DNA of 64,000 nt. Origin: Rhyacophila brunnea. Taxonomy: Eukaryota; Arthropoda; Insecta; Trichoptera; Rhyacophilidae. The stretch covers positions 248,001 to 312,000 of the forward strand of contig JAGYXB010000460.1 of NCBI GenBank assembly GCA_022495005.1, given 5' to 3'. The notes under the pieces were generated by a model that was given only the letters and a program-made list of their open reading frames with translations, did no database searches and was not told the DNA's origin. Below are positions 12,134 to 23,502 of this stretch, in pieces (positions within the stretch are counted from its first letter, which is position 1; every line of letters begins with the position of its first letter). Made by a program: the position numbers and the translations under genes.

Positions 12134-12141
12134 TATATAAG

Positions 12142-12819
12142 TATATATTATACTTATATTGCTTAATTTTACATCTTTTGTTATTTTTTTTAATTTTACT
12201 CTTTTATTATTATTATTGTTTATATTATGTATGTACAAGTTATTAATTCTCTATTTAATTATAGATGTAATTATAATATTATGTAACTGTTTGTTTGCAA
12301 TATAATAATATGCAGATGCTATCATTGTAAAATTTATACGAAAATGCCGAAAGTTTTAATGAGAAAAGTACATTAAGAAAAAATACGACTGCAACTCAAG
12401 TATTTATATAAAGTTTTAGAAACGTAGCCAGATAAACAGCTGATGAAAATAGTAAAATAAAAACACAGTAAAAAGTTCACACTTTATAAAATATACAGGG
12501 CTGGCTGGAAAGTTTCGATCATGGTCGGCATCAAGTATTTAAATGAAATAGGTACGGCGAATTCATTTGCATATTATTCACATAAACATGAAACAAACTT
12601 TCAATACTTAACCGTAAATTGATAAAAGTTTTTAATGCTAATAAATTCCCTACACGGCTTTATTTTTGGTAAACCTGTATTTTTGTTAATTCTACTTATT
12701 TTTTTTACTGTATTAAAATTAAATTCAAGTCTTCACATCGCATCTCGACTGTTGTTTTATTTATTAATTAATATTGGTGCAGTTTATTTACACCTAGATA
12801 ATTTATTATGGCTACAAAT
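12142..12819. other. AT-rich spacer, nothing recognised
   Basis: A 75-codon hydrophobic frame at 12635-12862 runs into the adjacent MITE and is not credible as a gene. Confidence 0.5.
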
Positions 12820-13074
12820 CGTCGCTATAGGATTGGTTTGTCGAATATCCGTTTTTGTCTAAATCGAGCTTTTAATGCAGAATGTTTTTTTGTATCTAAT
12901 CGGACCAAAACTGTCCTTTTCTTTAAATTACTTTGTAATGGTAATGAATACACCATTCGTATGCTGTAAAAATAACAATTTAAATAACTCCATGTATTTA
13001 TATATAGTATTATGAAATTTGTTTTTCGTCTCCTGTACATTTGGTCTATTCGACAAACAAATCCTACAGCGACG
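12820..13074. mobile_element. MITE, CGTCGCT family, copy 2
   Basis: It starts CGTCGCTATAGGATTGG and ends CAAATCCTACAGCGACG. The flanks are AAAT on both sides (12816-12819 and 13075-13078), a 4-bp duplication. The interior matches copies 1 and 3. It abuts the GTACGTA/TTCACNGTG element that starts at about 13077. Confidence 0.88.
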
Positions 13075-13076
13075 AA

Positions 13077-13495
13077 ATGTAAATTGTACGTAAAACATTT
13101 CACCGTGGCACAGTTCGCCATGATCTTTCTCATCGGAAAGAGATGGCTGTATAATATTATAATGTCTCCAATTTTATTAAATTCTATAATATGAACATTA
13201 ATTATATTTTCATAGCTGATTTTGGCAAAATTAGGGAATTCAAGAATGACAACTTAACTTAACCTAACAAATAATCCAGTATATTGGCTATTTTCAACAT
13301 TTGTTTGCTATCGGCTTCCTGTAAAGTGTAAACCGACAAAAACCATGTTTTATTTAGACATGAATTTTATGTCAGTACTATACGATCCAAAGAGGTTGGA
13401 CGGTCTTTAATATACGACCATATATTTTCGATACAACATTTCACGGTGAAGTGTGATACGGCGAACTGCATATGTACAAGTTTCCGGACACGAGA
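13077..13495. mobile_element. GTACGTA/TTCACNGTG element, most intact copy
   Basis: The left end reads ATGTAAATTGTACGTAAAAC then TTTCACCGTGGCACAGTTCGCC. The right end reads TTTCACGGTGAAGTG then GGCGAACTGCATATGTACAAG, partly the reverse complement of the left. The middle has an AACCTAACAAATAATCCAGTATATTGG block shared with copies at 731-2106 and 53912-55010. It is about 420 bp and non-coding. The exact ends and superfamily are unknown. Confidence 0.65.
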
Positions 13496-14157
13496 TATTA
13501 TATATTATTATGTGTCATCCCTACAAGTAAAGAATAATCGTCTTAACTTTTGTACCATAATATTTTTTTTTATTTTCTCTTGCTTGGTAGTGATGGTTTA
13601 CAGTGACAACTCTATTAGCAACCTTCGCCAATCAAGTCGTTCGTTTTTTTACTATATAAGTAGCTGCATGCACGTGGATCGCTCAATAACATGTGGTTGC
13701 GTTTTTTATAGTGGACTGTAATGATTGTTATGGTGGATGTGGATGATGGAGGGAGGATTATGTTAGAATTCCAGGCACTAACCTCTCATGCTTTTGATGA
13801 TCTTGCTTCGTGCTCACTCGCGCGGTATTATTTATTGAGTCACCCAGTGCGCGGCAGTTGATATTCAGAAATAGTTTGGGTAGTGAGTGTTTATGAGCGC
13901 ACGGTTGATGAATAACTGACGTTTTTATATTAATAATCCAACGACTACTAACTCGTTACTGCTTTGTGCCTGGTCTTGCCATAATACCGAGGATTTGAGG
14001 TAGAAGGAAAGAAAGGAATAAGGGCCACCATAATTGGCCCACCCAATATGATTTTATGACCTTGCATGTTTATGTATAGAAATTGTATATGTTTGGTTAA
14101 CAGGGTAATAATTATTGATTAAAGCCAAAATTCATACATACGTATATTTAGTGACTT
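13496..14157. other. Unassigned DNA, partly similar to 28860-29320
   Basis: The 13720-14050 part (CCAGGCACTAACCT, CACTCGCGCGGTA, TTGAGTCACC, GGCCCACCCAATATG) shares an ordered set of short matches with 28865-29290, suggesting an old repeat. No coding sequence. Confidence 0.4.
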
Positions 14158-15023
14158 CTTGGGGGGACATGCTCAGCTTAGGTCAAAATGGAACTTTTAT
14201 TGCATTTTCAAACCATGATCCTGGACATTCCTTAAACGTTGTAGATAATCTATTATAGTAATTTTGAAGCCTTTTTATCCTTTATATTTATTTTAAACAT
14301 TTGATGACTGCATAAAGTATTTTTATTACATAAAATAGTATTCTTTCAAACCTCTCGCTCTAATGTTTTAGAATATAGTTATGTTTCAGTACATGAATGT
14401 GCAGCGGTGTTAAGATTTTTTACGTTTATTAATTTTTTAACGCATTTATAAAACCATTAGTATAATTTATGACGAGATTATTTTTGTAAAATATTTACGA
14501 TAAAAAATTATATTGATAATCTCTGTGATCCCAAATTTGACAAGAATTAGGCATTTTATTATTCAAAAAATGGGCAAGATTAACACATTTGAAGATAATT
14601 CTAAAGATACTAATTATAAGCTATGTTTTTGATCATTCAAGTGTAATAAACATTCCACGAATAATGATTGCTTTATAATAATTATTGACCTAAGTATAAG
14701 GTAGTGTTTTTTTGAAATACGCCATTTCTTTTGTTATTCCCCAGTGGTTAAGCTACAACATACGGCCGTATCCATAAATTGACAAACTAAAATTAAAGTA
14801 AGGAGTAAGATCATGTTAACGCGCGTGTTTGAACATATACCCAACCGAATTTTTTTTTTTAACTTTTTTTATTTTATTTTAAACGGTAAAAATATAAAGG
14901 ATAACAAGGCTTCAAAATTATATAAATAGATTATCTACAACGTTTAAGGAATGTCCAGGATCATGGTTTGAAATTTCAATAAAAGCTCTATTTTGACCTA
15001 TGCTGAGCACGTCCGCCCTTAAG
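14158..15023. mobile_element. Long-TIR element (GGACATGCTCAGC), copy 1
   Basis: Terminal inverted repeats of about 140 bp read from GGGGGGACATGCTCAGC on the left to GCTGAGCACGTCCGCCC on the right. Both continue into a GATCCTGGACATTCC block and a TGAAGCC block. About 870 bp overall, non-coding. Copies: 25800-26490 (inverted, one arm lost) and 60808-61245 (shorter, both ends kept). The target duplication was not resolved. Confidence 0.85.
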
Positions 15024-15836
15024 TAAATAATAAACACCACCTTAGATTAGATTGCGTGGGAATGGAACAACTGGACGCCAAGACAATTGGACGCCGCACT
15101 GTCGTAGACACGTAAACAGAACGTAGACGATGAATTTTAATCAATTTATATCTACTACTTAGTAGTCTTAATTCATTTTACTCTTAACATAATGTTTCTT
15201 TTATTGCGGAATGAGAATTACCATACCTAAGGCTTTATATAAAAATAAAAATAAATTTTCGTTGGAACTTAAACTTATGCATGATAACATCATTATTTAC
15301 GTGTGCATACTTAAATTCTCACGAACTAATAAATCGTAATATAATTTAAATATAAATGATAACATTAAATATATTTTTTAAAGTACGTAGTCTATTTATT
15401 TTCGAATTGCGTGGCGTCCAGTTTTCCCGACGCCAAATCGTCCTAAACTCGATTACATCCCTAGCTAGTACTTGAAATAGCATAGCGCATTTATGGTCCC
15501 TACCAACAGCGACTAACAATGGGTAATACTAATGCTCGCGAACATTTATTACTGATATATCACGACCATATAGGTATTAAATAAAATCACCACACACCTA
15601 ATGATAATATATTAAATTAAATTAAATATGTTATTAAAAATATTAGTACTACCTACGTTAAGACTAAAATTTCGAGAGACACGGATACCACCTGAGAATC
15701 AAGATAATTACCAAATATTATTTATTATCTACATCGATCCAAACTACAAAATTCCGTAGCCAATATTAACGAAATTTAAGAAGCAATTTAGTTTCGTGTT
15801 TATTATTTGATAAGTCGTAATTAGGTAGGATGCATT
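15024..15836. other. AT-rich DNA with repeated GGACGCC motifs
   Basis: Motifs CTGGACGCCAAGAC and TTGGACGCCGC near 15070-15100, and their complements GGCGTCCAG and GACGCCAAATCG near 15412-15440, could mark the ends of a roughly 400-bp element. The arms do not align cleanly, so it is not called. Confidence 0.3.
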
Positions 15837-16390
15837 CAGTGGCAAAGGGTGGAGGTAGGTTGTTAAGATCCGACATTAATAGTGCACACTAAACTTTGAC
15901 AGTGATATAAAGAATATAAACTGCAGATGGTGTTGGTTAGTTTTTTTAAATCAATAAAACCCTTACTAAACCGAACTATATAACCGGTATGCTTTAGGCG
16001 ATCCGACAAAAATAGTACACACGTTCGTTGTATTAGGAATACAAAATGTTACTGATGTTAGTTAGGTTTTTTTTAATTAATTAAACCCTGCTTTACCAAA
16101 CCACAATAGATAAAAAAACATTCTTCTATCTATTAAACATTTAAAATTATTTATGGTGGCATATTATTATAATGGCATTATTTTAGATATTTTATAGATA
16201 GACGAATATTTTTGGCTATTATCTATTATGGCTAGGTTTACGCAAGGTTTAATTGAATTTTAAAAATTAACCAACACTATATTCTGCAAATAATTGTAGT
16301 CTTAGTTAAATGAAAACAAATATGTATGTCTGAAAAAGATTACTGTGCACTATTTATGTCAGAACAGCCTACTTCTACCCTTCGCCACTT
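15837..16390. mobile_element. CAGTGGC element, probable hAT MITE
   Basis: The left end CAGTGGCAAAGGGTGGAGG and the reverse complement of the right end (AAGTGGCGAAGGGTAGAAG) match over about 50 bp, including an AATAGTGCACA block. Flanks are GATGCATT (15829-15836) and GATGCAGG (16391-16398), 6 of 8 identical, consistent with an aged 8-bp hAT duplication. The interior is AT-rich with two short internal TTAGTTTTTTTAA-like repeats and no frame. Confidence 0.7.
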
Positions 16391-16593
16391 GATGCAGGTG
16401 GCTAAATAGGCAAAGAAAATACTTTGAAAGGAATTCGATTGACGTAGGTTCGACTCTTCTCCAGCACCAGGTATATTTCAGAGGTGTTTCAAATCTATGT
16501 ATTTTCAATGAAGGACGTAGGCACCTATTTATGTTTTGAATTCATTATAGTTGTAAAAAATTAAGGAAATTATCAAACGTGAGTAGTTGTAAG

Positions 16594-17299
16594 TAGGGAA
16601 TCCAATCCCGAGCCAAATTTCTGATCCCTGGATTTCGGGATTACAATTTGACAATCCCGGGATTGGCATTTTTTCCATAGTTAATATAATTTTGTTATGT
16701 TTACATAACATTGATAAAATCGGCCTAAAATAAATCTAGAATAATTTATAGGTACTATTTAAGACATTTTTATTGTTAATATTATTGTGTACGTTCAATC
16801 TTGAAAATACATAAGTTTAATGGAGTAAATAATATTGTTATATAAATAAAAATGTGAATTTAATATTAGATTGCTGTTTCTGATAGCAAAGACTTAATGA
16901 ATGGGTTAGCGAGATTTAAAATAGTAAAGCAAATCGTGGTGTATGACCTTTCCGCTACATAAATCTAATTAGTCAGCCAAATATGAAACTGCCGTAAAAC
17001 ATATGAGATCATGGTGGAATTACTTTATTAAAAGTGCAAAGCATTGTTTTTTTCCAATCTTTCTCATTTTTATTAATTTATGTGAAAAAATAAAAAGAAT
17101 CGACAACTTACATATGGGTATAAATCAAGCTTCATTCAAACTCAGTTTATTTCTAATTTAGTTATTTGTTATTAAAAGTATTTTATTTTCCATAAAAATT
17201 GGAAAAAAAATCAATCCGGAAATCTTTGGGATTATGTTTACCAATCTCGGGATTCATAGGTATCAAAAATAGCTCGGGATTCCGGGATTGGAATCCCTA
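16594..17299. mobile_element. hAT-type MITE (TAGGGAATCCAATCCCG), copy B, SINE-free
   Basis: Terminal inverted repeats as in copy A, with a perfect 8-bp duplication GTTGTAAG (16586-16593 and 17300-17307). It carries the empty SINE target AAATCTAATTAGTCAG at about 16960-16980. About 706 bp and non-coding. Confidence 0.92.
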
Positions 17300-17307
17300 G
17301 TTGTAAG

Positions 17308-17984
17308 TAATCCATACTGCTTTAAAATTTCAGCTTTTATATATTAAGCTGAAGAAAATATTACTTGCTAATAATACCTGCTTCCCTTTATGTATATAAT
17401 AGTAGGTATGATGATGGGTATATAAGACAAATAAAATTATGAGTAACATGAAGCAGATACATAATAATATAAAGTATATATCTGCATTAGGTATGCTTTC
17501 AGGGGTGGAAACCCATTCAACTTTTACAGGTAGGCATTCGTATTCGCTGGGGACACGTATGTATATATTTCTTTAAAATGGAGTTTTCTTTATTCTTGTT
17601 TGCAAAGTCACCCAATTTAATGTTTTACCTTTTCTTTGGCATGTTACGGTGAATTCTACGAATGCTTTCTAGCAATAAAGAGAATTCGCAAAGATGTATA
17701 AGTTTCCTTGCTCCCTTCTGGAAGTTGTTTCACTAATCCGGATAAGTAGCCGTATTATTCGTAACTGCAAATTTGTTAAATTAAAAAAATATTTTTACTA
17801 AGTGTATGTCGGTACATACACAATATTTTATGACACAAAATTTTCTTTGATAGTTTTTTTTTATAACATAAAAATAATATAATTTCATCTATTTTTGTAT
17901 TAAAGATTATAGATACGGATTCTTTCCTCACGACAATGATAATCAAACATTATTTTCACATGTTGAAAAAATCTGAGTGTGAGT
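17308..17984. other. AT-rich DNA, nothing recognised
   Basis: No frames above noise and no shared repeats were seen. Confidence 0.5.
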
Positions 17985-18495
17985 TAATAACCATGCCCTT
18001 GTTTTTTCGTACAAGGTGGTTGGGTGGGTTAGTTGCATTGATGTGGGGCTAATTAGGTTCCTCCATTTATATCTTTAATTTTCTTTATGGCCAGGATTAA
18101 ATATTTTGTGTTGTTCTATTACTTAGTACTTCGTGAGGCATTTGGAGGTAAATTTCATGATTATGATGTCTACGCCGAGTCCTGAGAGTCCATCGCTCCC
18201 TTTCTAGTATAGGGCAGTCGTTGATGACATGCCACAATGTTTGAAATGTGTTGCCGTCACGTGAACAACAGTCATCATCCCTCAATTTAAATCTTTTTAG
18301 ATAAGCTCGCACCGCTCCGTGGCCTGTTAGTATCTGTGTGAGTTCGTGTGATATTTTTATTTTCCTGGCAAGAGTGTTGGCAGAGTTTATGTTTGTAATA
18401 AATTTCTGTGTTATTGATCCTGTGGCGGATGTTGTGTATATGTGGTTCCATAGCTCTATTGTGTCTTCATTTAGTTTATGTTTTGCAGAAAACTA
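17985..18495 (-). pseudogene. 3' remnant of a non-LTR retrotransposon ORF2, family III, copy 1
   Basis: On the minus strand the translation runs from about 18490 through NEDTIELWN, ISHELTQILTGHGAVRAYL and KRFKLRDDDCCSRDG to TLWHVINDCP, then a stop at about 18097. The LTGHG..R.YLKRF...C...G...H.....CP layout is the usual C-terminal, zinc-knuckle-like end of R1/Jockey-type ORF2 proteins downstream of RNase H. A 3' untranslated region of about 110 bp follows. A second copy at 27893-28430 shares both the frame and the 3' untranslated sequence. The element is 5'-truncated and inactive. Confidence 0.75.
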
Positions 18496-18771
18496 AATTC
18501 AATAATATAGACAGTCTATCTATATGACTAATCTAAACTTGTCTATATACTTAACATCACTAATTAAATGTGGAATCGGTTTTAATAGGTTACCAGTGAA
18601 TACAGTGTAGATTCTTGATAAATGTATATATATATTTTAGTTGAGTTTCGAATATTAAGAAATTTATTTAAATCAATGATGTCATAGAGACAAGGGAAAA
18701 TTATAGGTAAATAGGTATACAATAATAATAAAATAAAAGTGAAAAAACGTGTAAATTTAAATGGTATAATA
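18496..18771. other. AT-rich spacer
   Basis: Nothing recognised. Confidence 0.5.
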
Positions 18772-19078
18772 TTCTTCTTATTGTGCCATCCCCTAGCGGA
18801 GGTCGGCCACCATTAAGGTGATCTTATCTTTGTCATCTGCTACCCGGAACAGTTCAGTGGAGCTGCACTCGTACTAATCACGGTTCTTAAGCCACGAAAT
18901 GCGGCGCCGTCATCTGCTACGCTTTCCATTGATCTTTCCTTTAATGACAAGTTGGGGAATGCCGTATTTTTGTCCTCTCATAATGTGGCTGAGGCACTGT
19001 AGTTTCCTGGTTTTGATACTACGTAGAACTTTTTGGTCCTTCCCCATTCGATTAAAAACTTCAACATTTGTATAATAT
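18772..19078 (-). pseudogene. 3' remnant of an RTE-like reverse transcriptase, family I, short copy
   Basis: The minus-strand translation reads NVEVFNRMGKDQKVLRSIK, then an LSHIMRGQKYGIPQL block, KGKINGKRSR, and ends MVADLR then a stop. It has two in-frame stops, one after GKRSR and one in the NRD-YEC segment. It is over 90% alike, by eye, to 44690-44995 of the longer copy and stops at the same 3' end, CACAATAAGAAGAA. It is truncated upstream at about 19072. Only the last 100 residues or so of the protein are present. Confidence 0.85.
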
Positions 19079-19914
19079 AGTACATATTATATGATATAAA
19101 CTAATATTTATAAAATTTTTGATGTGCCCTGGTTACGAAGGTAAGGACCACATTACCTTTTTGGATTTGTATGTTTATTCGCTGTCTTGGGTGCGCAATT
19201 GAATGGCACTCACCTGTTTTATTAGTTAAGCGGCGATCCATCTCAGTAAGCGTCTTCAGAGCAGAAGGTCCTCAGGGTCTAAATATCTCGAAACTCAGGA
19301 GACAGACAATGTTATAATTTTGTAACAGACAGTCATATTTTTTGGTTTTGTTAGTTTCAGCTAAAAGATGTGGTCCTGATAAAAATAATGGTGCTCAGAA
19401 TTATAGTGACATATCAAAGACTTAAAGAATTAAGATAATCACGTATACTTTTAAGTATTTTTACTTAAATTATTATTTTAACATTTAAGTGGAAACGGAT
19501 GTACAATAACAATCGGAAAGCTTTGTGCAAGACCTTGATCGTCCTAGAATCCAAACTACCTTAAATGGCTGGAACATGTACACGATGTACTAGGCCAACT
19601 ATTTTCTAGATTGTTTAACTGAGGTTTTTCAAAATTATCTTGGTTTTTTTTAAATATAAATAAACAGTTTGAAACGTTATGTAGGTAGATATATTTGGTC
19701 CTCAATAAATATATCACAATTTTCAATTAGTTGACAATGTCACCTTGAAATGAACGAAACCGGTCATGGTATTTTTTAATTATTTAGAATACGTACAATA
19801 CCTACTTATATTATATCTTAGTGTTTTATTTTAATTAATACAATGTTTCTTCGCCAAGAATTCAAAGTCATTACCATGACTTAAATCAATATGAATTGAA
19901 TAAATCTTTATTGA
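19079..19914. other. Unassigned AT-rich DNA
   Basis: A slightly GC-richer patch lies at 19120-19300. No gene or shared repeat was recognised. Confidence 0.4.
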
Positions 19915-20448
19915 GACACATAGACACCCAGCATGATCGAACCTGCGTCTCTCGAGATTCGCGCCCACACACACAGACCACAATACTATAGGCATTCCAT
20001 CTAATTGCGATACATTTTAATTAATGGCTCTTACAATACTAATGAGTTACTATTGGCAATCGGCTTTTGTATTTTAAATCAAAGTAGGCGTTAATTACCT
20101 TAATTACTAACCGATGTCACGGATCACTCCAAGATGTTTTGTTACAACTTACTTGAACTTGCTAATAATTTAATTAACTATTTTTTTTACTCAACGAATA
20201 ATTCACAAGATTTTAGAATGTAACATTATTTTTATTGCACATACCTACATATTTTTGAAAATACTTATGAGAAAATATATAACCAATAGAAATTGCTAAT
20301 AATTTAATTAAATATGTATATATTTTGTGTTTTCAAAATTATGTATGTTCAATAAAAATAATGTTCACATAGTATAATATATAATATGCTCACAATAACA
20401 TTCTTAAATCTTGTGAATTATTCATTGAATTGAAAAAATAGTTAATTA
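19915..20448 (-). mobile_element. tRNA-like module joined to a long fold-back (family 3), copy 1
   Basis: On the minus strand a tRNA-like segment (A-box-like TATAGTATTGTGG, B-box GGTTCGATC near 19935-19945) is followed, to the right on the plus strand, by a shared spacer (GCAATCGGC...TTTAAATCAAAGTAGG...CGGATCACTCCAAGAT). A fold-back follows at 20171-20448. Its arms TAATTAACTATT...CAACGAATAATTCACAAGA and TCTTGTGAATTATTCATTGAA...ATAGTTAATTA are inverted repeats. The same order recurs at 41450-41690, 42575-43113 and 50915-51220. Confidence 0.7.
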
Positions 20449-21380
20449 AATAAAGAATGTAAAATATTTAGGTTCGTCCTCAACCATTATAACAGCTGAT
20501 GACAATGATGATTATAATAATAATAATAATAATATATCTCTGGTGTATATTTACTCACTGTTTTTCAAATTAAAAACTGTATAATTCTTGCGAGATTAAA
20601 ACCTAAATTATCCCTCGTTATTAATCTAAAATTTAAAATATACCTTCGTAATTCTCTTTCTTGGTAAGTAATTTGGTTATTCTATAACCCAGTGTAAGCC
20701 TATTTTGCTAAGCTTCTAAATGAATATAAATGCGAAGCAAAAATATACACACTCACTCATATGCGTATAAAGGAAAACTCATTAAAGCAAAAACATTAGA
20801 ATTAATTATTAAGAAATACAGAGAAAACTCGCAAAGCGGGCGAAATCGTTTTTGCACACCAAAAACCCTTACTGCCAGTACTTCCCAATGAAAGTTTTAA
20901 ACATCTCTGGTTTTATATTATATTTGCATCGTTAGCTTCTTAAAAAATAGCGTTCACTCTTATTTAAGGCACACTGACAATGTAGTTTTACTGGAGACAT
21001 CTAGAGACAGAATATAATCTTTTACATTTCATTAGACTGGGTAATTTTCTAAATTTTAAGTAACTATATCATCTAACGCCTATTTTCAAATCCGGATACT
21101 AATACCCGACTTATACCTAAGTGCATAGATTTACTGTTGACATTAATGGGTCAAAAAAGTTCAGCAGCTTCTGAATTGCATTGTATAATGATAGTGACAA
21201 ACCTGCCGGTAAAAATACGAGCTACACCACGCAGAGATTTTTGACGTTTATATATTTTCACAACCAGTCAAATAGCACCATACAAATGATAACAACGCGT
21301 CTCATTTTACGCTATAAGAATGAGATTGGCGAAACAGTCGGCAATTTTACGTGTAAATAGTTATGATCGCGATAGATTAA
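20449..21380. other. AT-rich DNA with an (AAT)n run
   Basis: A short AAT microsatellite is at 20512-20534. Nothing else was recognised. Confidence 0.4.
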
Positions 21381-21408
21381 TTTATTTACACAATATTAGT
21401 TCCAGTAA

Positions 21409-22055
21409 ATCCATACAACCAGTACATCTTACATACCGGCTCAGACTTTTTGATAGCACTGTATTAGATAAATGCTTGCCCATATTAAAAAAAATATATT
21501 TGTCTCTAATCAACATGGTTTTCTTTATATGTGTTCCATTCTTACCAATCTCAATATACGAGCAGTAGTAGATGCAATACATGTAATCATGGCCCCCACA
21601 AGAAGGGAGCTGACAGGGCTCTAGCCTAGGGGCCCGGGCTCAGGGGGGGGGGCGGCGTGGCGTGTCAATCACATATTTAAGATAAAAACACATCATAAAT
21701 TTTCTCTAATAGTAGATAAAAAAAATCGCCTGCAAGTAAATGTATTAAAACTACAAAAATCTCTAAAAATAAACCGAAGGCCCTTACTTTTACCTCTAAC
21801 ACAATTTTTAAAACGCTTCTTTTGTGCGTCACACATTAAAGATAGCAATAGGTAGGGGGGCCCGCCAAAGATCCTGGCCGGGGGGCCGTTTTAGGATGTG
21901 GGGGCCATGCATATAATATACTTACTGACTTGTCAAAGCCTTTTGATACAGTCTCTCAAAAGATCCTCATTTCCAAATTGAAGGGTTACGGAATTCGAGG
22001 TCAGGAAGTTAATACAATGGCTTAAAAGGAATTTAAGTGAACGCAAACTTTAATC
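21409..22055 (+). pseudogene. Reverse-transcriptase fragment split by a MITE
   Basis: In one plus frame before the MITE, 21500-21587 translates as SNQHGF...ILTNLN...VVDAIHV. After the MITE, 21920-22040 translates as LTDLSKPFDTVSQKIL, SKLKGYGIRGQEV. This is the fingers-to-palm part of a non-LTR reverse transcriptase. The N-Q-H/Y-G-F motif and motif A D-L-S-K-A-F-D-T-V, with Pro in place of Ala, are clear, so the catalytic Asp of motif A is kept. Stops and frame changes occur at both ends (for example MA-stop-KEF near 22020). The CATGG MITE at 21588-21909 sits between the two blocks. Clade is uncertain, Jockey/CR1-like. Confidence 0.8.
21588..21909. mobile_element. GC-rich MITE (CATGGCCCCCACA), copy inside the RT fragment
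   Basis: It starts CATGGCCCCCACA and ends TGTGGGGGCCATG, perfect 13-bp inverted termini in a 70% A+T context. Subterminal G/C-rich blocks follow: GGGCTCTAGCCTAGGGGCCC, and GGGCCCGCCAAAGATCC near the other end. Flanks CATGTAAT and CATATAAT (21580-21587 and 21910-21917) match at 7 of 8 bases, consistent with an 8-bp duplication. Non-coding. Confidence 0.88.
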
Positions 22056-22060
22056 TAGAT

Positions 22061-23410
22061 AATTGTTTAAATAATAAATTCAGCATATTGTGATGTATTT
22101 AATAGTGCATTTATCATTCATTAATGTTGGAATAAAATACAATTTTTATTCATAAACCATACAAATTGATCCCCCATAGAGTGAAAATTACGAGAAATAT
22201 GTGTTAATTATTTGTCCAATCTAATGGGATCTTACCCCGTTGAATAAATAAAACGTTTTGTTTTACTGCAGAAATCTAAATATACGAAAAATAAAACTAT
22301 TCTCGTAAAAGTGGTAAATCACCGAAAGATCAACCGACAATTTGTCACTTTGCTACCAGCATAAATAGCTACTTAGAAACTAATTGGGCATCCCATGTTA
22401 ATGTGTATTATTATTATTAATTATATGCTTTTTCATAACTATATTAAAATCGACCACTATATTGTTAGGACAATAAGCTGGATCCAATCTAGCGAGACTT
22501 ATGGTTCCGCTAGTAATAATAATTAATATAAATTATGCATCATGACGACTCATTGATAAAGATTGAGAGGCGTACTTTTAAATAAAATATAAGAGACTTA
22601 AATGACGCAGATCTTGAATAAAATATATAAATGTGTAGAACTTAAGAATTGTTCGTATGTAAAGGCGTCAAGCTTTAGATAAAGTTTCTTATGTCAATTT
22701 ATGCAAAGCTATAGCAGCTTTCGCTCCCTCTTATGCAAACTTATTTTTTTAACACCCCCTCAAATCTTTTCTTTTCACTAACACGACGTGTCAACTTAAC
22801 ATCTGTTTGACTTTATCATTCGAACAATAATCTTTTTGCAACCTCATAAAAATATTTGACTCCATCTTATTTGAATTTCAGAACATTAATACGTATAATA
22901 AAACTTCAAATCTTTAACTGCACTTGAAATAACATTTTTACGATTTTATTAGGATAAAGATGGTTTTTTGACTATGATAGATTGAATTTTTGGCAGTGAA
23001 CCTTGAACACTGAACAGACAATAACTTAAAGATAAAAGGCACCCATAATTCCAATAAACTTATTTTTAATTTTTACTGACTTATACTAAAATCATTTTAA
23101 CCCTAAAATGATTTTAGTCCGCGATTTCTACACGGACACCTTCTATGACATTCGAATCGTGTTTGAATGAAAAGTTTTAAATGCCTCACTGTCTTTGTCC
23201 CGAAGCTAGTGCTAAAACTAAGAGTTAAGAAAAAAAATATTTAGCGACTTTATTTTAGTCCAGAACACGTGAACTCCTACAAAATTCAAAAATAAGAACC
23301 GACAACCCACAAAAACATTTTGTTAATTACCTATCATTGACGTAAGTGTTGCAAAATAGTAGTGTATTAATGGAAGTTAAACAATCACAAATACCCAGGC
23401 TTTGATAAAA
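22061..23410. other. AT-rich DNA, small palindrome only
   Basis: A perfect 15-bp inverted repeat with a 4-bp loop lies at 23085-23118 (ACTAAAATCATTTTA and its complement). No gene was recognised. Confidence 0.5.
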
Positions 23411-23502
23411 TCATACATTAAATGTATTGTGACCTCACTGGGAATCGAACTTCCTCCGGATGAGAAGTCAATGCCTTACTCACTGGACTACAAGATTCGC
23501 AT
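23411..23502 (-). mobile_element. tRNA-like SINE fragment, family 2, copy 1
   Basis: The minus strand reads TAGTCCAGTGAGTAAGG (A-box-like), TCTCATCCGGAGG, AAGTTCGATTCCCAGTGAGG (B box). It matches 30465-30535 and 37780-37858. It lacks a convincing cloverleaf and 3' end, so it is a SINE head rather than a working tRNA gene. Confidence 0.75.

Noticed and set aside
12635..12862. 75-codon hydrophobic frame
   Set aside because: It runs into the end of a MITE, so it is not a real gene.
14095..14125. Homing endonuclease site (AACAGGGTAATAATT)
   Set aside because: Only a partial match to a known recognition sequence; expected by chance and without context.
15070..15440. Element bounded by GGACGCC motifs
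   Set aside because: The motifs are inverted but the arms do not align beyond about 12 bp, and no flanking duplication was seen.
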